Origin: Denticeps clupeoides
Taxonomy: Eukaryota > Chordata > Actinopteri > Clupeiformes > Denticipitidae
DNA: 64,000 bases
Assembly (NCBI RefSeq): GCF_900700375.1
Contig: NW_021630127.1
Span: 62,001-126,000 of the forward strand
Direction: 5' to 3'
A program made the position numbers and the translations under genes. The notes below the pieces were generated by a model, which made no database searches, had not been told where the DNA came from, and was given only the letters and a program-made list of their open reading frames with translations. Each line of letters begins with the position of its first letter. The stretch's first letter is position 1. Below, piece by piece: positions 9,196 to 18,862 of this stretch.

Positions 9196-12100
9196 GTCTG
9201 CTTTCCAGTTTTCTCCAGTTTACATGGTCAGATACTCCAAAGTCCAGTTGGGTTACAGAATAACCTCCCTCCTGAAAGTTCAAAGGTCGCACAGAGCAGA
9301 ACCCTCCCTGTAATGAATCAGTAAAGCGCCCTCTAGTGGTTGGTAATGGGTGACTTATTATGATTACAGGATTTTTAAAAAGAATGTGTGACAGTTTCTA
9401 TGTGCAGCTTATCGTCTCAACCTCTCTCTCCCTCTCGATTACGTGTTCGTTCCAGATGTCGTACTCTCTGACGAGGTTTGCTATATATGAGACGGTCAGG
9501 GACATGGTGAGCCGTGACTCTAAGGGACCCCTGCCATTCCACCAGAAAGTTCTGTTGGGAGCATTTGGAGGTGCACACACCCACTCTCTCTCTCTCCCTG
9601 TCTCTCTCTCTCCTCCTCTCTGTTTACATTTACACCATTTTGCTGACCCCCTTATCCAGGGTGACTTACATGAGCGCTTTAAAATATCCATCATTGAAAA
9701 CCCAGGTTTGGTTCAGTACGACCTGATCTACATACCGTTCCCATAACAACTCAGAACCAAACCATTTTTAAAAAAATACAGTTTGAATATAGAACGTGTC
9801 TTTTAGTTCTAATATACTCTATTGTCCTAATTTCTCTCTTTGTCTTTCTCTTTCTTTCTGTCTTTGTCTCTCTCTCTCTTCCTGACTCGCTCTCTCTCTC
9901 TTTCACTCGCTCTCTCTCTCGCTCTGTCTGTCTCTCGCTCTTGCTCTCTGTTTCTCACTCTGTCTGTCTGTCTGTCCCTTCCTTTCTCTCCCTGTCTTTT
10001 TCTCTCTCTCTCTCTTGCTCTTGGTCTCTGTCTGTGTCTCTCTTTCTCCCCCTAATTGGAATTACAGGTACTAAAACCCAAGAAATGATACATTTGCCCA
10101 GATAAACTACATACTCTCTCTTTCTCACTCTCTCACTCTCTCTCATCCTTTCCCCAGGATTCACAGGAGGCTTCATTGGAACCCCGGCGGACATGGTCAA
10201 TGTGAGGTGTGGGGGAGTTTCTGTTTACATAATCAACACATCAGTGACCAATGATTGTCAGAATGTAAGACAAGGAGAACAATACGGGGAAGAATAATAA
10301 AAAAAAAAAGACCTCATGAAATGCGCTCTGTGCTGTGAAGACCCTTCAACCTTCACGAGGAATGCCGGTATTTGGTGTTTTCTCGATGTCGGGCGTGAAC
10401 TTCACAGCATGTTCCGAGTAGGATAACCGTACAGATACGTTCTCGTACGCCGTCACGGTGAGGTTGACTGAGCACAGACGTTTTCCTGCTTCTTGGAGAA
10501 CGTCTGTAGCCGCATCTGTAATGTCGTGTTGTAGCGGTTAAGGAAGCGGCCCCGTAATCAGAAGGTTGCCGGTTCGAATCCCGATCCGCCAAGGTGCCAC
10601 TGAGGTGCCACTGAGCAAAGCGCCGTCCCCACACACTGCTCCCCGGGTGCCTGTCATGGCTGCCCACTGCTCACCAAGGGTGATGGTTAAATATAGAGGA
10701 CAAATTTCACTGTGTGCACCGTGTGCTGTGCTGCTGTGTATCACATGTGACAATCACTTCACTTTAAATCTCTGGACGCTGAGAGAAAGATCGACTTTTC
10801 CTCCGTTCGCTCTTCGTGGCAGAACTGAAAATATACATTTCTAAAAAAAAAACGCGAATTTTTACGCGGCCTCCAGAACATCACAGAGCGGCGTCACTAC
10901 GATAATCGATTATTCGGTTTGTTTTTCGATTCGGCGTCTCGTGCGCTGCCGTTGACTCTCCCTGGTTTGTCGGCAGGATGCAGAACGACGTGAAGCTGCC
11001 GCCGGAGCTGCGCAGGAAGTGAGTGGCGTCCTCTTCTCGCCGCCGCGAGCTCGCCGTAACGCGGTAGTGACGCCTGCTTTCTGCCTTTCAGTTATAAGCA
11101 CGCGCTGGACGGACTGTGCAGGGTCTTCCGGGAGGGTAAGCGGCGTTTAAAGGCAGTCGTGTTGTGCCGCGCCCCGTTCCGACCCGCTTCCGAATGTAAT
11201 ATGTTTCTTAGAGGGATTGAAGAAGCTGTTTTCTGGAGCGACCATGGCATCAAGCAGAGGGGCTCTGGTCACAGTGGGGCAGGTGAGGCAGCAGAGCATG
11301 CTGGGATAGGTGGTCCGGTGCAGTCGTGTCACCTCACGCGTGTCTCTCCTCTTGTCCAGCTGGCCTGCTATGACCAGGCCAAGCAGCTGGTTCTGGTCAC
11401 GGGTTTCATGAAGGACAACATCTTCACTCATTTCCTCAGCAGCTTCATCGCGGTGAGTCGGTTTTTATTATTTATTTATTTTTTTAATTATTATTCCTGG
11501 AACTTTAAATTTTTTTTTTTTTTTAAAAGTGTCACACGCTGTTGTACCTGCGTCTCGCCCGCAGGGAGGCTGCGCCACGTTCCTCTGCCAGCCGCTGGAC
11601 GTCATCAAGACGAGGCTCATGAACTCCAAAGGGGAATACTCGGTAGGCGGGACCATACAGCTTTCGGTCTGGGACACGGCAGGCATCGCGCTGCGTCTGA
11701 GCAGTGGTGAACTTTGACCCCTGTGTGCTGTGATGCAATGGCGCCCCGACTGACAGGATTCGTTTATTGTCGCGCGTACGGAAGAAATTACGTTTCTCTG
11801 TCCAGTTAAATTTTCTTCGCTGTCCACGTACAAATGCCGAGTTCGATTAAAGTTTCATACGAATAAAGATAAAATGTGTTTAGTAACACAACATGGAAGC
11901 TTGGAGGCTGTAAAACCCGGATGGATGGTTAGAGTTGTGCATTGAGTTGTGCATAATTTTGTGCATTGTTGATATTCTTAAAAAACGAGCAGTTGCAGGA
12001 AGACGGTTAAAATAAAAGGGTATAGAAGGATATTTAAAGGTCCCCTATAATTTTCTTTTTGCTTTTATGTCAGTCTTGTTGGTCCCCTTATACTGTACCT

Positions 12101-12911
12101 GAAGTCTCTTGGTGCAGAATTTCAGTCCCATAATTTCCCAGGACGCGGTATTTCGGTTGTCTGTAGCTTTAAATGCTAATGAGGAGGAGAGAGGCGGGAC
12201 GAGGAGGAGGGCGGCCTATAGAAGTTGAGCGGCCATTCGTGGAAATTACGTCATCAACACCGTTCACCAACCACAATGTTTGGAGAAGACAGGAAGTCGT
12301 GTCTGTGTTTTTTTTTTTTTATGGAAAAAATGTGACGTCTCATGTGACTGAACTAAATAATACATTTGTGCTTAGTTTTACATCCAATCCCTGCTTTTCA
12401 AGCCACGACTGTCGGTGGAGATACTTTTTTTTTTTAGTGGCGGGGTGGGAAGTTCGAAGCAGAATGACATATAATCGCCATTTCTAGCCGCTGCAGGCAG
12501 GCTCGACAAGTGACCTTTGCATAGTAGCGGACCTGTAATAGGCTCGCGTCTCCATAGCAACAACAACACAAAGCAAAAAAGTTGAGTTATGTCATGATAT
12601 GTATATGGATTGGACGGGACAGTACAGCTCTCGCATTGTCCTAACCGACCTGTCCGTCTTATGTTTGAATAGGGAGTGGCGCACTGCTTAAAGGAGACTG
12701 CCAAACTGGGACCGCTAGCTTTTTTACAAGGTAATTTCACTAATTACAGATCGTAGAACTGTAGCCCCGCCCACTTTCTCCACCTGCTAACGGTCCAATT
12801 CGCCGGCAGGGCCTGGTTCCGGCGGGGATCCGGCTGATTCCGCACACGGTCCTCACCTTCATCTTCCTGGAGCAGCTGAGGAACCACTTTGGCGTCGTCG
12901 TTGTGTCCTGA
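4645..12911 (+). CDS. slc25a10: Mitochondrial dicarboxylate carrier SLC25A10 (copy A)
   Basis: This inner-membrane carrier exchanges malate or succinate for phosphate or sulfur oxyanions. I read eleven exons with GT/AG borders: 4645-4734, 9037-9156, 9456-9570, 10158-10206, 10977-11018, 11092-11135, 11212-11282, 11360-11452, 11565-11642, 12673-12730 and 12810-12911, coding 286 residues, against 287 in the human protein as I recall it. The three carrier repeats carry the signatures HPLDLLK, TPADMVNVR and QPLDVIKTR. Diagnostic stretches include SRWYFGGVASCGAACCTHP, GLSASLCRQMSYSLTRFAIY, SGATMASSRGALVTVGQ and GLVPAGIRLIPHTVLTF. Exon 10 has one extra T in a T-run (12719-12724), which breaks the frame in LAFYKG. 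Copy B has the correct length there but an extra G in exon 1, so both look like consensus errors, not decay. Introns hold many SINEs and low-complexity runs. Confidence 0.96.
4877..5520. repeat. VNTR in slc25a10 intron 1, B-box-bearing units (copy A)
   Basis: About ten imperfect units of two lengths (roughly 50 and 73 bp) share CCCACAG, a GGGCTCGAACCTGCGAC or ACCCCGAACCCGCGAC core, TTTGCTGGCTGTTA and a CCACTTTATC or CCCACCTTCT linker. On the minus strand the core reads GTCGCAGGTTCGAGCCCC, which contains a pol III B-box-like GGTTCGAGCC. This suggests that part of a tRNA-derived SINE was tandemly amplified. Copy B has the same array. Confidence 0.85.
5521..6337 (+). other. slc25a10 intron 1, no further element recognised
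   Basis: This is moderately GC-rich intron sequence. Several open frames exist on both strands but show no domain, and they shift frame between copies A and B, so I do not call genes here. Confidence 0.5.
6338..6584 (-). mobile_element. SINE family A, near full length (copy A)
   Basis: The minus strand reads from GGGGCAGTGGTGGCCTAGCG (A box) through GGTTGTTGGTTCGAATCCCG (B box) to the tail TGTGACAATCACTTCACTTT. Possible target-site duplications are AAATAA on both sides (GAAATAAAAG before, CCAAATAAGT after). Confidence 0.9.
6585..6892 (+). other. slc25a10 intron 1 spacer
   Basis: Unremarkable intron sequence between two SINEs. No element or exon recognised. Confidence 0.5.
6893..7385 (+). 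mobile_element. SINE A interrupted by a second, inverted SINE A (copy A)
   Basis: A plus-strand SINE A starts at 6893 (GGTGACCTAGTGGTTAAGG, then the B box GGTTCGAATCC) and is broken at about 6962. A complete minus-strand SINE A (about 6963-7222) follows, and the host element resumes at about 7224 with GTGCCACTGAGCAAAG and runs to the ACAATCACTTCAC tail. A short AAGTG-like duplication borders the insert, as expected for target-primed insertion. Confidence 0.9.
7386..8058 (+). other. slc25a10 intron 1 spacer
   Basis: No exon or known repeat recognised. Open frames here have no domain. Confidence 0.5.
8059..8095. repeat. (CT)n microsatellite (copy A)
   Basis: About 18 uninterrupted CT dinucleotides. 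The corresponding tract in copy B (48,636-48,676) is longer and interrupted. Confidence 0.95.
8345..8432. mobile_element. LINE-type 3' tail fragment (copy A)
   Basis: The sequence TTTTATTTGTCACGTTCACA, then GTACCTGGTATGATG and GGTGAAATGCTTTGGCGACT, matches my memory of a common teleost retroelement end (reverse orientation of an AATAAA-rich 3' terminus). The exact family is not certain. Confidence 0.45.
8571..8712. mobile_element. Two SINE family B pieces in fold-back arrangement (copy A)
   Basis: A plus-strand head (TGGCCTGGTGGGTAACACATT) at about 8573-8610 is joined directly to a minus-strand body and head (CAGTAGTTACAGGGACAGTC ... GGGTTTGAACCCTGG ... GTGGCCTAC). The two heads can therefore pair. 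Copy B has the same arrangement at 49,149-49,300. Confidence 0.7.
9157..9194. repeat. (GT)n microsatellite starting at the exon 2 donor (copy A)
   Basis: The exon 2 border CAG is followed immediately by about 18 GT dinucleotides, so the 5' splice site is itself the first GT of the repeat. Copy B keeps the arrangement but with a GGTG interruption. Confidence 0.9.
9571..10145 (+). repeat. Pyrimidine-rich low-complexity DNA in slc25a10 intron 3 (copy A)
   Basis: Long CT/CTTT/CTGT tracts fill most of the intron (about 9580-9620, 9830-10055 and 10105-10155). A retroelement tail fragment lies between them (about 9622-9680: TTTACATTTACACCATTTTG and CTTATCCAGGGTGACTTACA), the reverse complement of the SINE B/L2 3' tail. 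Frames across the CT tract give only Ser/Leu repeats and are not coding. Confidence 0.85.
10531..10778 (+). mobile_element. SINE family A (copy A, slc25a10 intron 4)
   Basis: It starts just inside the A box (GTAGCGGTTAAGGAAGCGG), has the B box GGTTCGAATCC, and runs through GAGCAAAGCGCCGTCC to the tail CATGTGACAATCACTTCACTT. It is one of the best-preserved copies. Confidence 0.9.
12034..12505 (+). mobile_element. TTAA-flanked (piggyBac-like) MITE, partial (copy A, intron 10)
   Basis: It opens at TTAAAGGTCCCCTATAA and contains GGTCCCCTTATACTGTACCT, GAAGTCTCTTGGTGCAGAAT and TAGCTTTAAATGCTAATGAG with a GAGGAGGAGAGAGGCGGGAC block. These match a common teleost nonautonomous element ending in TTAAAGGTCCC, as I remember it. 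The far end is decayed near 12,505. A reverse copy lies at 38,424-38,870. Confidence 0.65.
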
Positions 12912-13325
12912 GCCTTCATCTTTTAAAGCCTCACACACACACACCACACACACACACACTCATAAACACAAAAGGTACACCGAATACGTTCAGTTTACTT
13001 TTAGAACCTGTACAGAAGTGCAGCAGAAGTGATTTTCTTGTTGTTCTTGTTGTTCCCTGAGGAGATGGGGTTGGGACCCTCACGCACGTGCCATTTTCAG
13101 GACACATTCTCACATTCGTCACCCGTGCCGTGACAGAGACTGGGGACGTGTGACCGTAGTAGAAAGCGGTCTTCTGCACTAGACTGGAGATGATTGTGCT
13201 GAAGGAAAAAAAAAAAAAAACTCCTTCGTAGCAGAAACTGCCGGCCGCGCTGGTTCTTTATTCCGTCCCGACTCCGGGAACGTCAGGAGCCGGGGCGGAA
13301 TAAACGCGCAGGACCGGCCGAGGGA
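12912..13325 (+). other. slc25a10 3' UTR (copy A)
   Basis: A CA-rich run follows the stop codon. A consensus AATAAA at 13,299-13,304 (within GCGGAATAAACGCGC) is the likely polyadenylation signal. A long A-run at 13,205-13,220 is genomic, not a tail. Confidence 0.6.
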
Positions 13326-14549
13326 CCCTAGGGGACGCTGCCTCCTTACGTTTTGACACGACCATGCATCAGACGCGATAAAACTGGACTTAAAACGCAG
13401 CCCTCGTACCACAGGAATTATGTGGACGTCATGCTGTGAGGTCAAAAGTCACTGGATTTAACAATAATATAACTATTAATCAATTTGATCTATATAGGGC
13501 CCATGTTCCAGCGTCCTGGCTAACGTAGAGATTAATAACGCATTATGTGTTGCAGGTGGAGGGCTTTTTTTTTTTTTATTTCACGTAAATCATTTCCGTA
13601 CAAACCATTCCAGCAGCCCGATCCAGTCTGACGTTTCCTGCTGCCAGTGAACCCGCCGAATCCTGCCGGGCCAGTCCAGGACTAGTGTGGATCCCGCTGT
13701 AGTTCCACGTACATTCATTTTAATGCTGTTATTTGCTGTTTTTAGTTTTTTTTTTTTTTTTAGCAACCTGCTGGGTTGGTGTTGTGTGTTGATTTGGCTG
13801 CTCATAGTATTGAATCAGGACAAGCTGTTCAGAGTTTAATTTGAACCCAATTCTGATCAGATTTCATGTTCGTCAACGCCGCTTTTTCATTTTCCTTTGC
13901 CGTAGTCAACTGTTGCCTCTAGGGGGCAGAGTGACGCAGGTATTGGAAAGGCGGCGTTTGGCTCTGTGTGGGAGAAGTTCACTGATTTAATGTGTTTAAC
14001 AAGTGTTTTACACTGTTCTGAAATAACTTGGGAATCGGGATTAAATACTAACAAGGAATGGCCAGTTCGGTACCAGGTTTTTTTTTTTTTTCCTCTCACA
14101 ATCACAAATGTCCAAATGATTTATGGACCACTTGATTATTGGATTCTCTCCTAATGATTGTGCATTAGCTCCACTGTGTATAACATGAACCACTGGAAAT
14201 AAATGTAACTAGAAATTAGACCCATTTCTGAAAATTCTTAGTTATGACATGGGCATGTGTATTTTGGTCCCAAAGCAGTGCAAAAAAAAAATTGCTTTGA
14301 ATTTATAGCTAAATCAGTTTTGGGCCATTCTCAGTCTGTTAAAAAAAAATAAAAAAAATTAATAGACAAACGGCTAACTCCTATTAATTTAATGCATGAT
14401 AAGATGACAAGTGGGAAATTTACATTTGTCACGGCAGAGAAAGTGGACTGTACACGATATATAAAAGTTAAATAGACAAATAACTGGGGCTGCACAATAT
14501 CCATACAGAGCGAAACTGCAATGACCCAGTAGGTGGCGAAGCTACTCAC
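13326..14549. other. Intergenic DNA with poly(T)/poly(A) runs, no gene seen (copy A)
   Basis: AT-rich sequence with several homopolymer runs (near 13,565, 13,750, 14,080, 14,282 and 14,341). I see no exon, RNA gene or recognised mobile element. Confidence 0.5.
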
Positions 14550-14680
14550 GTTGAGGTTAAAGTTTATTGTCATATGCTACAAAGTACAGCGTACAGAGCA
14601 CAATGACTGTCCCTGTAACTACTGACTGTAAGTCGCTCTGGATAAGGGCGTCTGATAAATGCTTGCTAAATGTAAGGCGG
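14550..14680 (+). mobile_element. Retroelement tail plus SINE B tail (copy A)
   Basis: A TTGAGGTTAAAGTTTATTGT piece with TACAAAGTACAG, a common fish element end, is followed by ACTGTCCCTGTAACTACTGA and CTCTGGATAAGGGCGTCTGA TAAATGC, the complete SINE B/L2-type tail. Confidence 0.65.
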
Positions 14681-14777
14681 TTCATCCCAGGGCGGGGCTC
14701 AGCCAGTGCACTCCGGCTGTGTGCTGAGCCCTGCCAATTCCCCAAATGTGGGAATCTCGACTGCATAATTTTTTTGG

Positions 14778-15065
14778 GGGCAGTGGTGGCCTAGCGGTTA
14801 AGGAAGCGGCCCCGTACTCAGAAGGTTGCCGGTTCGAATCCCGATTCCGCTGAGGTGCCACTGAGCAAAGCACGTCCCCCCCACACATTTCTATTTAAGG
14901 CATTTGGCAGACGCACTTATCCAGAGCGACTTGCAACGTGCTTCCATGTTAGCATCGATGAAGTGATCACTGCGCCCCGGGCGCCTTTCATGGCTGCCTG
15001 CTGCTCACCAAGGGCGTGGTTAGATACAGAGGACACATTTTGTGTGCTGTGCTGCACTCACTTTC
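14778..15065 (+). mobile_element. SINE family A with an internal retroelement insert (copy A)
   Basis: The head is complete: GGGCAGTGGTGGCCTAGCGG (A box) and GGTTCGAATCC (B box at about 14,831). After GTCCCCCCCACACA the body is interrupted by about 85 bp (14,889-14,975) containing GGCATTTGGCAGACGCACTT and TCCAGAGCGACTTGCAACG, a reversed SINE B/L2-type tail. It then resumes at CGCCCCGGGCGCCTTTCATG. Confidence 0.8.
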
Positions 15066-15721
15066 ATAAGGCTCCCAGGTATCTATTCTTTAGGTTTGTG
15101 CTTTCCGTATGTACATCCTTGTCACCCTGCATCGGTTTCAGCGTTCGTATCCGGATGACGGAATCGCCGTCCCGTTGCTGATCTCGGCATCTTTGTTCTC
15201 TCAAGGCCTTTGCCAGTGTCGTGCGCGAGCTGACAAAACCCTTTGTCACCTGAAACCCAGGCCTCGAGATGCCTGGAAGGTTACGCTTGGAGGTTTTCTT
15301 CTCAGTGTCTGCGATTGGTGAAGGGCCTTTGAAACGTCAATCGGTCTCTTCGTGTGTAAAGTCACGATGCAACTTTATAACGATATATTGCGAATTTTAC
15401 TAAAAATGTTAAAAAAAAAAAACGGTATATAAGATTCTGCGTCGATCACATTAGAAACATCGATATTATCAGTACAATATCGGCAGGTGAAGTACGTTGA
15501 GTTTAAGTGTAAAGTTAATAGAAACTACGGCGGAAGACTCCTGGTGTCCTGGCACGTCTCCAGCTAGTCTTCCCATTTTGCCTGGTTCCGCCAGGCACGA
15601 AGCCTCCACAAGGGTCCGTTCTTTAATCGCACTGGGATCTCCAACTTTATTTCTCCTGGTTCACAGCGTAAAGGCCGTCACCGCTGACCCACGCTTTAAC
15701 TCCGCTGCCACCTGAACAAGT
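15066..15721. other. Intergenic, no gene seen (copy A)
   Basis: No exon or repeat recognised. Short open frames on both strands lack domains. Confidence 0.5.
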
Positions 15722-15966
15722 GAAGTGAAGTGAAGTGATTGTCACATGTGATACACAGCAGCACAGCACACGGTGCACACAATGAAATTTGTCCTCTGCA
15801 TTTAACCCATCAACCTGAGTGAGCAGTGGGCAGCCATGACAGGGCGCCCGGGGAGCAGTGTGTGGGGACGGTGCTTTACCTCAGTGGCACCTTGGCAGAT
15901 CGGGATTCGAACCGGCAACCTTCTGATTACGGGGCCGCTTCCTTAACTGCTAGGCCACCACCGCCC
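15722..15966 (-). mobile_element. SINE family A, near full length, minus strand (copy A)
   Basis: Reverse complement of the family from tail (AAGTGAAGTGATTGTCACAT) to head (CTTAACTGCTAGGCCACCAC CGCCCC). The B box reads as GGGATTCGAACCGG on the plus strand. Confidence 0.9.
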
Positions 15967-16558
15967 CTTTTTTGCGCATGATAAATAACAAGCGGGGCCA
16001 AAAAAAAAACAACGGTTTTGATCGCTCGTGGATTAGAGTTGGTCTGTGGTCTTGACTTTCTGCCGAAGTGGAACTTACTACACGAGCCAGGAGGAAACGG
16101 GACCGTTTGAATGGTCGGGGTTGATCTTTTTGAGGAACTTTTCCCCAGATCACACCAGCATGCACTGATTTAAAAAAAAAAAATGGAACCCCTTTATCTC
16201 GCCTTGTCCCCCCGCCAGTTCTGTAGTGTTTCTCCTGACAGGCACGCCTGCAGGGTTCTGTGGTTTGGACGGAACCTGTTGTTCTGGTCACGGCCCGACT
16301 GATTTGTATGGATTTTGGGATCAGGACTGCCGGTCTCTCGGGTCAGACCTTACTGCGGCGGAGAAATAATAGAAATGCAGGAGTCGTGGAGCGAGGCGTT
16401 CCTCTCCCATCTGGAGCCCGAGCCACCAGTCACTGCTGTCACATCGGGTCATTCTAGTCTTTTCCAAAATGGCACCCACTGCAGGCCCTAAATCACCGGG
16501 GCCAACCCATAAAGAGGGGGACATCCAGCACCGTTTTTTTTTTCTGTTTCTCTCTCAG

Positions 16559-16743
16559 TTGCAGCTGTCAGAACCAGGGAGGAACAGGAATCTTTCTCCT
16601 CCGGGACGGAACAGTTGACCTTCAGCTCAACAAATGTTGATTTTTTCATTTTTTTGCCTCCAGCTAAGCTGAAGAAAGTTGGAGTGAAAATATCGATCAT
16701 GAAACCCAGTAAACAGGATCTGGAAAGGAAATCAAATGAATAA
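16559..16743 (+). CDS. Possible terminal exon of an unknown gene (copy A)
   Basis: After a strong pyrimidine tract and TCTCTCAG (acceptor at 16,557-16,558) an open frame of 61 codons runs to TAA at 16,741-16,743. It contains AAVRTREEQESFSSGTEQL, and its last residues are KLKKVGVKISIMKPSKQ DLERKSNE, which look more like protein than the surrounding noise. A second acceptor inside (TTGCCTCCAG, ending at about 16,672) could start a shorter exon. The frame is unchanged in copy B (57,117-57,301). I do not recognise the protein, found no matching upstream exon, and the strand is uncertain. It may be chance. Confidence 0.2.
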
Positions 16744-16880
16744 TTAAATTTTGCATACAATAAATTATTTTTAAAAATGGAAAAACGGTGACACGGTGAA
16801 ACATGTCCTCTGCTTTTTATCGTCACCCTATACACATACATTATATACACATATACATATACATATACATTACATATATA

Positions 16881-17079
16881 CAGTACAGGCCAAAGGTTTG
16901 GAGACACCTTCTGATTCAATGTGTTTTCTATATTTTCATGACCATTTACATGTGTAAATGGTACATAACTCCACATGTGTTCATTCATAGTTTGGATGCC
17001 TTCAGTGAGAATCTACCAACTGGTCATGAAAATAAAGACAACACATTGTATGAGAAGGTGTGTCTAAGCTTTTGGCCGG

Positions 17080-17084
<5 letters not shown>
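16881..17084. mobile_element. Tc1/mariner-derived MITE (copy A)
   Basis: A 204-bp element whose ends are inverted repeats: CAGTACAGGCCAAAGGTTTG at the left and its imperfect complement CTTTTGGCCGGTACTG at the right. The interior keeps GACACCTTCTGATTCAATGT, CATAACTCCACATGTGTTCA and TGCCTTCAGTGAGAATCTAC, which match the ends of an abundant fish Tc1-like transposon. The transposase is absent. It lies between a TATACA-rich run and a long GT run. Confidence 0.85.

Positions 17085-17130
<46 letters not shown>
17083..17130. repeat. (GT)n microsatellite abutting the Tc1 MITE (copy A)
   Basis: About 23 GT dinucleotides begin at the last bases of the MITE. The tract is shorter in copy B. Confidence 0.95.
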
Positions 17131-17132
<2 letters not shown>

Positions 17133-17356
17133 CGGTACGCATGCACAGTCAGATCGGACAGGACCAGTTTGAGGCCAATACAATTTTTACGAAGAGGAGG
17201 AGATGGCTGCTGAAGAAAAGGTGAGATGTCTGCAGATTACAAGTTAAAAATGAGGAAAAAATGTTGAAGAGAAGAGAAACACGGAATAGTTTGACGACAG
17301 CATATATGGGATTTTATACGGGATTTCTTGCTACTTCCTGTTGGTTGCAGAGTCTA

Positions 17357-17545
17357 GAGAGTGCCCAGTGGGTTAAACACTCGCCTGTGAACCAGAGGAG
17401 CAATAAAACCAGGTTCAATCCCCACTTACTACCATCGTGTCCCTGAGCAGGACACTTAACCCTGAGTGTCTCCAGGGGGGGACTGTCCCTGTAACTACTG
17501 ATTGTAAGGAGCTCTGGATCAGGGCGTCTGGTAAATGCAGCCTGG
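17357..17545 (+). mobile_element. SINE family B (copy A)
   Basis: The head is degraded (GTGCCCAGTGGGTTAAACAC, then CCAGGTTCAATCCCC as B box). The body is TGTCCCTGAGCAGGACACTT, AACCCTGAGTGTCTCCAGG, ACTGTCCCTGTAACTACTGA, with the tail GGCGTCTGGTAAATGCAG. Confidence 0.85.
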
Positions 17546-18447
17546 GTGACGTTTATGACAGTAAATCTTGTCATGTGGCTGAGTTTTTAACCAATAGGAA
17601 TCACCTTGTGGTGCAGATGGCTGTAATGGCAGTTATGATGTTGTCATTTGGTCAGTGTTTTTTTTGGTTGTCCCTGGTTGTCCATTCTGACGAGAGAATC
17701 TGTTTTCGTTTTGGTCCGAAGTAGACTTGGCTTGAACACATGAGACACACACACAGACACCAGGGACTCTTCGAGGTCATCAGTTCATCTCTCTTGCTGG
17801 TCTTCGGCCTGTGGGAGGAAAACAGAGCAACACGAGGAAACAGATGTGACCACAGAAATAGATGAGAGCGATGGAGGACGATGAGAAACAGAAGCAGCAG
17901 CGTCGCTAACCACTCTGCTCATGTCAAATAAATCATCAAAAAAAGAAACTTTTCACAACTAGATTGGAATTATGAATTTTTCAAGAATAAGGAGGATGTG
18001 AGTTTGCGATTTGTCCTCAGTCACCCCGTGATAGACTCAAGGTTGCAAACTTTTTGAAAGCCTCACGTGCAGTGTGCATCGGCGCTTGACGTGTACCGTG
18101 TCCTCGGGTTTGACGTGTCCCTCTCTCCACATTGTCAGGGTTTGTCTGGTTCATTTCTGTACACGGTGGCGATTATTAAACATGTCACCTGAAAGCGCAG
18201 TGAAAGATGAGGAGTCGGGGTCAGCTCGGCTTCATGCTCGGTGGCGGCGGAGTTTAGGAAGCTCTGAGGAAGGTCATGGACGCTCTGCTCTGACCTCGAA
18301 GATCCGAGCCTGTTTTAAACACGAACGGGGGCCGCAGCGCTTCATATGATCTGATGACCCTGTACGACCTTTTAAAGACACGGGCAGGAAGGGGTTTACA
18401 TTAGGAGACACCAAATTGAACCGGAAAACTTTCAGGATACAGGGAAT
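17546..18447. other. Intergenic, no gene seen (copy A)
   Basis: No exon or mobile element recognised in this stretch. Confidence 0.5.
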
Positions 18448-18672
18448 GGGGTGGCCTAGAGGTTAAGGAAGCCGGCGAGAAGGTTGCCGGTTCGAATCCC
18501 GAGCGCCAGGGTGCCACTGAGCAAGTCACCGTCCCCACACGCTGCTCCCCGGGCACCCGTCATGGCCGCCCACTGCTCACCAAGGGTGTTGGTTAAAAGC
18601 AGAGGACACATTTCACCGCGTGCACCGTGTGCTGTGCTGCAGTGTTTCACAATGACAGTCACTTCACCTTAA
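18448..18672 (+). mobile_element. SINE family A (copy A)
   Basis: Head GGGGTGGCCTAGAGGTTAAG, B box GGTTCGAATCC, body with CACTGAGCAAGTCACCGTCC and the tail TTTCACAATGACAGTCACTT. About 12 bp between the A and B boxes are lost compared with other copies. Confidence 0.88.
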
Positions 18673-18784
18673 ATCTTGGAGATTTTAAATGAGAGACATA
18701 TGGACAACATAATTGGAAAGATACCATGAATTTGAATTTGAATGAGTTATTTTCTCCAAAGTTGATCTGTGCAATGTGATGTAG

Positions 18785-18862
18785 TCTTGGTCTTGGTCTC
18801 ACCTTCGTGTGTCTTGGTCTCGGTCTTGGTGGTTTCGCAGTGTCTTGGTCTTGATATCCTCT
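18785..18862. repeat. GTCTTGG simple repeat (copy A)
   Basis: Several TCTTGGTCTTGGTCTC-like units. Copy B (59,360-59,435) carries an extra unit. Confidence 0.75.

Noticed and set aside
9840-10055. Ser/Leu-rich open frame
   Set aside because: Translation of a CT-rich simple repeat in intron 3.
10353-10844. Open frames of 90-104 codons on both strands in intron 4
   Set aside because: They are translations of a SINE A. The same peptide-like strings recur wherever that SINE lies.
14787-14845. A and B boxes resembling a tRNA gene
   Set aside because: Part of the tRNA-derived SINE A head. The cloverleaf does not close as a real tRNA and the SINE body follows. The same holds for the other SINE heads.
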